Below, one piece after another: positions 58,319-64,000 of a DNA stretch of 64,000 nucleotides. Location of the stretch: positions 819,501-883,500 of the forward strand of contig NZ_CP060635.1 of the NCBI RefSeq assembly GCF_014337215.1, given 5' to 3'. The position numbers and the translations under genes are program-made. Under the pieces are notes generated by a model. That model did no database searches, was not told the DNA's origin, and worked only from the letters and a program-made list of their open reading frames with translations. The stretch is from Wansuia hejianensis. Its GTDB lineage: Bacteria > Bacillota > Clostridia > Lachnospirales > Lachnospiraceae. How positions within the stretch are numbered: the stretch's first letter is position 1; every line of letters starts with the position of its first letter.

Positions 58319-61300
58319 ATGGAAGGAAGACTGAGAAGAAGGAGAAAAGGACAGGCCAGGGTCAGTATTCTCGCGCTTTTGCTGATTACCGCTTTAACGG
58401 TGAATCCTCTTTCTCCGCTCCTTGCGGAGGTGAGCGCGGCATCGGTAGAAAACCCGTGGGACGGCGTCAGCATGACGATGCCGGAAACAGATGAAAACGG
58501 AACGTATCTGATCCGCACCGGGGCTGAGTTGGCCTGGTTTGCAGCAGAAGTGAATGGAGGCAGGGGCGAAATTAACGGCAGGCTGGAGAACTACATTTAT
58601 CTGAACGACTATAATACTTCGTACAACTGGACCATGATTGGCGATACCGAGGAGCATCCCTACAGGGGAAGCTTTGACGGCAACGGGCAGAAGGTGGTTT
58701 ATATGCGGGCTGAAATCAATATGAAGAATCCGGAACGAAAATATGCCGGGCTGTTCGGCGTCATTGACGGCGGTACAGTGCAGAATCTGACTGTACTGGG
58801 AAAGGTGATCCAGGGGTATGGTAATTACGGCAGTGCAGACGGGACAGATCAGCAATGCGCAGGCAGCGGAGGAATTGCCGGATATCTGAAAAGCGGACAG
58901 ATTGTGAACTGTATCAATTATGCCAGAACTACCATGGACGGAGAGGCAATGTACCGCAATTCAGGAGGAATCGTAGGGATTTGCAAGGGGTTAGTGGTTC
59001 ACTGTGAAAATTACGGAAAACTGTCCACGACTGTCGGCATTGCGCAGAATCATATCGGAGGGATCGCCGGGCTGGTATATGGAGTTAACGCACAGGTGGA
59101 TAATTCCGTCAATTATGCAACGGTGCAGGGTTATTTCTGCGTCGGAGGCCTGGCGGGCGCCGTCAAAGCCGGTGGCGAGATCCATTCAAGCTGTAACTAC
59201 GGCGCGGTTAAGGGAAACTCTCTGCTGGGAGGAATTGCCGGGAGAATTTCTACAGCCGGCCTGTATAATAACGGGGGTGTTAAGCAAAGCGCAATCCGGA
59301 ACGTTTATAATCTGGGAAGCATCAGCGGCTATGGAACCGGAGCGGGATCAGAGGCCGGGGGGATAGTGGGACAGATGGGCTATGAAAGCTGGAAACAGGA
59401 AGCCATACCCCCGGCCCCCCTTGTGGAAAACGCTTATTCTGCCGCGGATCTTTCCGGTGCCTCCAGCTACAGAAGAGGCGGCGTCATCGGCTATCTGCTG
59501 AGCGGTTCCTATGGAACGGTATACGGCTGTTCCAATTCCGGCCTGCTTATCAATCCGGTGGGCGCTAAAAATGACAGAGGAATCACGATTCTGGGAGAAG
59601 CCCGGATGCTTACAGAAGAAGAGATGAAAAGCGCGGTTCTGCCGGAAAAACTGGGAAGCGCCTTTACAATGTCCAATAAATATGACACAGAAAATAATGG
59701 ATTCCCCAAACTGGCATGGCAGTCACTGCCTTCCGATCTGTTGGATAAAATTGACCAGGGCCGTATGGAACTGAACGGCTGGCTGACGGATGTCAATAAG
59801 AAGAAATATGGGAAGAATTATACCCTGATAGAGACGCTGGTAAGCACTTATAAGGAGAAACTGGGCACTGTTTCGAATGAAGAAGAGCTGGAAGCGTATA
59901 TGGCGGAGGCCAGGGAGCAATTAAACGCTGTCAAACCGGGCATTGACGCGGACAACGAGCTGGCAGAGGCTATTGACAACGGGATTATCGCGTTGGAAGA
60001 ATACTGCAGGAAATTGACTGGAGAGCATACGGATCTGACAGACAGCCAGAAAATGGATATGAACAACCTGACGGGTGAATGGTCGAAAAAGCTGGAAGGG
60101 GCTGCAACGCTGGAGGAAGTGCGGCTGCTCATCCGTGACGGCAAGGACGCTCTGGAAGCTAAAATAGCTTCTTTTGAAGAAGATAAGCGTCTGGAGGAAA
60201 TTCGTTCGAACGCACTGCAGGTGGTAACAGATTACCGGGCGGATGAGACGTATGACGTAACATGGATGCATAAGATCAAGCTGGTTCGGGACGAGGCGCT
60301 GAAGCAGATCTCAGCTGCGGCGACGGCGGCTGAGGTGACGCGGCTGATGGAACAGGCAAAAAATGACATAGACGGTGTGATCGACCAGATACCGGAAGCG
60401 GGCGCATGGGACGGCGTTACGCTGTCGGAACCAGAGCTCAGCGCGGACGGGATTTATCAGATCACCAGTGGAAGCGAGCTGGCCTGGTTTGCCAATGCAG
60501 TGAATACAGCGGAGGGAGGAAGCGGGCTTTGCGGCGCTCTCTGCAATGATATCTCTCTGGGATTTTATAACTGGACGCCCATTGGAAGCGGCAGAGCCTT
60601 CAGCGGCAGCTTTGAAGGCGGGGGCTATACGGTACGGGGACTTTTTATAGACCTGGCAGATACTTATGCGGGTTTATTTGGAAAAATAGAAGGCGGCGGC
60701 GGGCACAAAATACAGAACCTGACCGTCAGCGGAACAATCGCTGTAGACGGGAAGGTAACCTATGCGGGAGGAATTGCCGCCTATGTCAGCGGAGCGTCTT
60801 CCGGCGACTGCTATTTGCTGGAGAACTGCCACAGCAGAGTGTCTATTACCCTGGACGGGGTAAAGGCACTGGACACAGGTATTGGAGGGATTGCAGGCAG
60901 AAGCCGGTATGCGATTCTTTCCTGCTGCTCCAACACAGGCCCCGTGACTCTCGGGGAAGCAGTCAGAGGCAATATTACCTATTATGCGGGAGGCCTGGTA
61001 GGAAGTGCCTATGCCAGTACGACGATTCAGAGGAGCTATAACAGCGGCATCATCTATTCGACATATGCCGCGGGAGGCCTGGTAGGGCTGGCCAGCCAAA
61101 AGGATTCAGGAATATACGCCTCCTATAATACAGGAGAAGTCACGGGAAAAACGTATGCCGGAGGGCTGGGAGGCTCTGTCCTGGGAAATAATACTGCCTT
61201 TAACTGGTGTTATTCTTCAGGACCCGTCAACCTGAGGGATTCCGGATACGGAGTGGGCGCGCTGTTCGGTAATCTGGCCAGCGGCAGCGACGGCGTGCTG

Positions 61301-63304
61301 TATGCACTGAAGCGCAGCGATTCCCTGGGCCGGGCATTGGTGGGGATATCCATCGATTTTACCGCCACAGGGAAATTCATCAGTGAAGCAGAACTGGCGG
61401 GAGACGATATTCTCAATGCCCTGAACGGGGGAGGAGGCTGTTATATTCACGATTATCTGGGCTTCCAGAACGGCTATCCAATTCTTGACTGGCAGCTGAC
61501 GCTGGATGGTTTTAGAACCGGAGCCATCACGGAGCTTTCCGCTTACGCGAAGCAGGAAGACTATACAGAAGAAAACTGGGCGGCTGTCCAGGCAATTCTG
61601 GCAGAGGGGGTGGCACAGATACAGGCGGCCGCTGATATGCCGGGCGTAAGCGCCGCGATGACACAGGCGAAGAATCAGATCGACGAAGTGGAGACGAAGG
61701 CAGGCACAGCGGAGCGGAAGCTTCAGGAAGCCAGAGACGAAGCGATTTCTATTCTGGAAAACTATGTGGACCTCAGCGTTTACCGCGATCAGGAGCAGAC
61801 GGAGATCCGGAATCTGATCGCCAGAGCGAAGAGTTATATCCTGCTGGCTGATTCTCTGGAAGAGGTGCAGAGACACCTGGATGAGACCAGGGCGTCCATC
61901 GACGCTCTGCCCGATGCCTGGACCTACTACAACCAGGTCAACATGGCGGCGGCAGGAACTGTGGATGCTTTTATCCTGGAGATTGGAGAAGTGATCTACG
62001 CGGATTACGTCAAACTGTCCATTCTGACAGCGCGTGACGCTTATGACAAGCTGACGGAAGAGCAGAAGGCCCTGGTGATGTATACTCAGGTGCTGCTGGA
62101 TGCGGAAGCGGCCTGGGAAAAGCTGGCGGAGGAAAATGAACCGACGGACGAGGATAGGAATCTGGCCGCCGCAGTGGACGCGCTGATAGGAGAAATTGGA
62201 ACGGTTACAGCAGACAGCGGGGATGCCATCGCGAAGGCCCGGCATGCCTATGACGGGCTGACAGATAAGCAAAAAAACCTTGTGGGGAACGCAAAGCTCT
62301 TACTGGACGCAGAATCGGCCTACAACAAGCTGTGTGCAGATCCTGTGGCGTCGGCTATCGCGGCTATCGGAGAGATTACGCTGGATAAAAAAGAAGTAAT
62401 TTTCGCGGCAAAGGATGCCTACGACGCTCTGTCGGACGCGCAAAAAATTCTGGTCCAGGACTATCAGGTGCTGGAGAACGCTATTATTACTTATCAGAAT
62501 CTTGTGGTGGCTCAGCCTGTTATAGAGATGATCAGCGGCCTGGGAGATGTGGGCAGCATCACTCTGGGAGACGGGAACGCGATTTTGGCGGCGATTGCGG
62601 CATATAATATGCTGACCGGAGAACAGCAGGCCCTGGTGACGAATTATGACATACTGGAGGCGGCGGCTTCTGTCTATGATTCACTGTCCGCCATACAGAA
62701 CGTAATGATCCTGATTGACCGGATCGGTGCAGTCAGCCAGGCCAGCGGCGGACAGATCGCGGAAGCGCGCGCGGCATATAATAGCCTGACGCCGGATCAG
62801 CAGAGAAGAGTGACGAATGGAGAAGTGCTTGAAAATGCCGAAAAAGCCTTTGCGGCTCTTCAGAGTCCCCAGGTTGACACCAACGTGAACACAGGGGGAA
62901 TACAGGGGAATACCGCTGCTCTGGCAGGCGGCGGACAGTCTTCCGGAAGCGCCGGAACCGGTGGGACTGTTAAGGAAAATGGAACTGCAGTGGAAAATGG
63001 AGACGCCGGGCAGGAATCGTCCGCGGAAGAGGCGGAAGCTGAAAGTACAGCGAAAGACGATGCTTCAGCAGAAGACGGAGCACTCCCGGAGTGGCTGGAA
63101 AATCAGCTGAACGGCAACGCGGCTGCTGATACATCGGCCGACGCAGAGTCGCTGGCGTTGGAACAGGTTAAGATGGCAAAACGAAAAAATCTGCTGCTTA
63201 TTTTAGGGATTATTCTGGCGGCCTGCGGGGCGGTGACAGGCGCTTTAGGCTTCTCCCTGCGTAAGGCTGCGGGAAAAAGAAAGGAAAAGAAGGTTCATTT
63301 ATGA
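58319..63304 (+). CDS. Large GLUG-repeat surface protein with C-terminal membrane anchor
   Basis: 1661 residues from ATG 58319 (GGAGGAG; a TTG at 58307 is less likely). Signal peptide about 1-41. Two similar halves start with NPWDGVSM and AWDGVTLS, each followed by YLIRTGAELAWFAAEVN-type and GLUG/beta-helix repeats (GGIAGLVYG, GGLAGAVKA, GGLVGSAYA) at about 41-480 and 695-1067. Helical segments and five FIVAR-like repeats (IGEV...ARDAYDKLTEEQKALV) cover 1214-1514, then a Gly/Ser/Glu linker and a C-terminal helix (LLLILGIILAACGAVTGALG) with a basic tail. Its end overlaps the next gene as ATGA. Likely adhesive or scaffold. Confidence 0.83.
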   Translation: MEGRLRRRRKGQARVSILALLLITALTVNPLSPLLAEVSAASVENPWDGVSMTMPETDENGTYLIRTGAELAWFAAEVNGGRGEINGRLENYIYLNDYNTSYNWTMIGDTEEHPYRGSFDGNGQKVVYMRAEINMKNPERKYAGLFGVIDGGTVQNLTVLGKVIQGYGNYGSADGTDQQCAGSGGIAGYLKSGQIVNCINYARTTMDGEAMYRNSGGIVGICKGLVVHCENYGKLSTTVGIAQNHIGGIAGLVYGVNAQVDNSVNYATVQGYFCVGGLAGAVKAGGEIHSSCNYGAVKGNSLLGGIAGRISTAGLYNNGGVKQSAIRNVYNLGSISGYGTGAGSEAGGIVGQMGYESWKQEAIPPAPLVENAYSAADLSGASSYRRGGVIGYLLSGSYGTVYGCSNSGLLINPVGAKNDRGITILGEARMLTEEEMKSAVLPEKLGSAFTMSNKYDTENNGFPKLAWQSLPSDLLDKIDQGRMELNGWLTDVNKKKYGKNYTLIETLVSTYKEKLGTVSNEEELEAYMAEAREQLNAVKPGIDADNELAEAIDNGIIALEEYCRKLTGEHTDLTDSQKMDMNNLTGEWSKKLEGAATLEEVRLLIRDGKDALEAKIASFEEDKRLEEIRSNALQVVTDYRADETYDVTWMHKIKLVRDEALKQISAAATAAEVTRLMEQAKNDIDGVIDQIPEAGAWDGVTLSEPELSADGIYQITSGSELAWFANAVNTAEGGSGLCGALCNDISLGFYNWTPIGSGRAFSGSFEGGGYTVRGLFIDLADTYAGLFGKIEGGGGHKIQNLTVSGTIAVDGKVTYAGGIAAYVSGASSGDCYLLENCHSRVSITLDGVKALDTGIGGIAGRSRYAILSCCSNTGPVTLGEAVRGNITYYAGGLVGSAYASTTIQRSYNSGIIYSTYAAGGLVGLASQKDSGIYASYNTGEVTGKTYAGGLGGSVLGNNTAFNWCYSSGPVNLRDSGYGVGALFGNLASGSDGVLYALKRSDSLGRALVGISIDFTATGKFISEAELAGDDILNALNGGGGCYIHDYLGFQNGYPILDWQLTLDGFRTGAITELSAYAKQEDYTEENWAAVQAILAEGVAQIQAAADMPGVSAAMTQAKNQIDEVETKAGTAERKLQEARDEAISILENYVDLSVYRDQEQTEIRNLIARAKSYILLADSLEEVQRHLDETRASIDALPDAWTYYNQVNMAAAGTVDAFILEIGEVIYADYVKLSILTARDAYDKLTEEQKALVMYTQVLLDAEAAWEKLAEENEPTDEDRNLAAAVDALIGEIGTVTADSGDAIAKARHAYDGLTDKQKNLVGNAKLLLDAESAYNKLCADPVASAIAAIGEITLDKKEVIFAAKDAYDALSDAQKILVQDYQVLENAIITYQNLVVAQPVIEMISGLGDVGSITLGDGNAILAAIAAYNMLTGEQQALVTNYDILEAAASVYDSLSAIQNVMILIDRIGAVSQASGGQIAEARAAYNSLTPDQQRRVTNGEVLENAEKAFAALQSPQVDTNVNTGGIQGNTAALAGGGQSSGSAGTGGTVKENGTAVENGDAGQESSAEEAEAESTAKDDASAEDGALPEWLENQLNGNAAADTSADAESLALEQVKMAKRKNLLLILGIILAACGAVTGALGFSLRKAAGKRKEKKVHL

Positions 63305-64000
63305 AAAAGAAACGATGGAAACGATCCAGGAGCCCGCAGAAGCTGTTGGCGGCAATTGTATCAGCATTCCTTCTGCTTCAGCCGGCCATGGCCGTACCTG
63401 CTGCCGGGGCAGACCCTGAAACGTCCGTTGCAGGAGCGGAAACAGGGGAGGCTGTCGCAGGAGAACTGCGGCAGATGCAGGAGGATATTATTGATTGGAG
63501 ACGCAGCTTTGAAGATAGCAGCCAGCTTTTGTCCGGCGAGCTGCTGGACAAAGCAGGGAGCGCCGGAAGTGACTGGTTTGCGTTTGATATCAGCCGGATG
63601 GGAATTGAGGATCAACAGGCAGCTTATCTGAGCAGGCTGGAGGATGTGGTAGAGAAGATCTACCAGGATATGGAAGACAGCCGGCTGAGGTACCGGCTGT
63701 CGGATCTGCACAGGATTGCCATGACGGTAGAGGCCTGCGGCGGCGACCCCACTGCCTTTGGAAGTGATCCGGAGGGAAATCCCATTAATCTGATCCGGGA
63801 TAGTGTCTGGAACAGTATCTGGGGCGATCCGGGAGCACAGGGGATTAACGGTTATATCTGGGCGCTTCTGACTGTGGACAGCAGGGGTTACGAAGAGCCG
63901 GCAGACGCAGAATGGACCAGAGAAAAGCTGATTACATCTATACTTTCCCGGCAGCTGGCGGACGGCGGCTTTGGCCTGATTAAAACAGACCCGTCGGACG
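63301..64000 (+). CDS. Secreted prenyltransferase/squalene-cyclase-like alpha-toroid protein (3' end outside window)
   Basis: At least 233 residues, open to the window edge. Signal peptide 1-37 (KKKRWKR start, AVPAAGA end). The visible part is all-helical: DLHRIAMTVEACGGDP, INGYIWALLTVDSRGY, and RQLADGGFGL, the QxxDGGFG-type turn of prenyltransferase/squalene oxidase repeats. The same alpha/alpha-toroid fold forms the N-terminal domain of intrinsic factor and transcobalamin. The ATG overlaps the GLUG gene stop. Whether a DUF4430 domain follows cannot be seen here. Confidence 0.78.
   Translation, partial: MKKKRWKRSRSPQKLLAAIVSAFLLLQPAMAVPAAGADPETSVAGAETGEAVAGELRQMQEDIIDWRRSFEDSSQLLSGELLDKAGSAGSDWFAFDISRMGIEDQQAAYLSRLEDVVEKIYQDMEDSRLRYRLSDLHRIAMTVEACGGDPTAFGSDPEGNPINLIRDSVWNSIWGDPGAQGINGYIWALLTVDSRGYEEPADAEWTREKLITSILSRQLADGGFGLIKTDPSD

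Noticed and set aside
61217..62272. 351-codon open frame on the minus strand
   Set aside because: Antisense to the GLUG protein gene; composition (His/Arg/Leu-rich) is that of a shadow frame.
1..64000. CRISPR arrays, tRNA/rRNA genes, insertion sequences or prophage
   Set aside because: I found no regularly spaced repeats, no tRNA-like cloverleaf with TTCGA arm and no transposase or integrase frames on either strand.

Overview
The window reads as a chromosomal segment of an anaerobic, moderately GC-rich Firmicute, most likely a gut Lachnospiraceae-type clostridium. Reasons: AGGAGG-type ribosome binding sites, the oxygen-independent (early-cobalt) corrinoid pathway, the C5 route to uroporphyrinogen III without any haem-branch gene, BspA-like and GLUG surface proteins, and dockerin/cohesin modules. 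This taxonomic call is inference.

Layout. 1-8.0 kb: ordinary metabolism (3' end of leuA, a lipoprotein, a pabA-pabB-pabC operon, thrC, dgt). 8.0-24.7 kb: one long + strand operon for nearly the whole anaerobic cobalamin pathway: cobT, cobU, cobS, a degenerate cobU paralogue, a cobC-like phosphatase, an amidohydrolase, cbiD, cbiL, cbiF, cbiG, cbiH, a cobK-cbiE-cbiT triple fusion, cbiA, cbiB, cobD, cbiP, cbiC and a small lipoprotein. 24.8-28.7 kb (minus strand): cobalt importer cbiM-cbiN-cbiQ plus a cbiO-cbiK (ATPase-cobaltochelatase) fusion, behind a cobalamin riboswitch. 28.8-30.5 kb: two tandem cobalamin-type riboswitches before a leucine-rich-repeat protein. 30.5-37.2 kb: a riboswitch-led operon from glutamyl-tRNA to precorrin-2/sirohydrochlorin (hemA, precorrin-2 dehydrogenase, hemC, cobA-hemD, hemB, hemL). 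37.2-40.0 kb: a membrane MutS-like ATPase, rnhA and an ECF transporter S component.

40.2-64 kb: a large block for secreted and surface proteins. Two paralogous beta-propeller proteins end in dockerin modules, and each lies behind its own pair of cobalamin-type riboswitches. They are followed by a membrane-anchored cohesin-like protein, a secreted protein with a C-terminal DUF4430 (transcobalamin/intrinsic-factor C-terminal-like) domain, a MoxR-DUF58-transglutaminase-like triad whose transglutaminase lacks the catalytic Cys, a 1661-residue GLUG-repeat membrane-anchored protein, and the start of a secreted prenyltransferase/squalene-cyclase-like alpha-toroid protein (the fold class of the intrinsic-factor N-terminal domain).

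Working together: the hem operon makes uroporphyrinogen III and precorrin-2, CbiMNQO-K imports and inserts cobalt, and the cob operon completes the corrinoid. Seven or eight cobalamin-type riboswitches link these genes to corrinoid status. The main hypothesis is that the 40-64 kb block is a riboswitch-controlled, cohesin/dockerin-assembled surface apparatus for capturing corrinoids, using protein folds like those of human intrinsic factor/transcobalamin and of Bacteroides BtuG. The fold and riboswitch calls come from reading the sequence. The corrinoid-binding function is inference.
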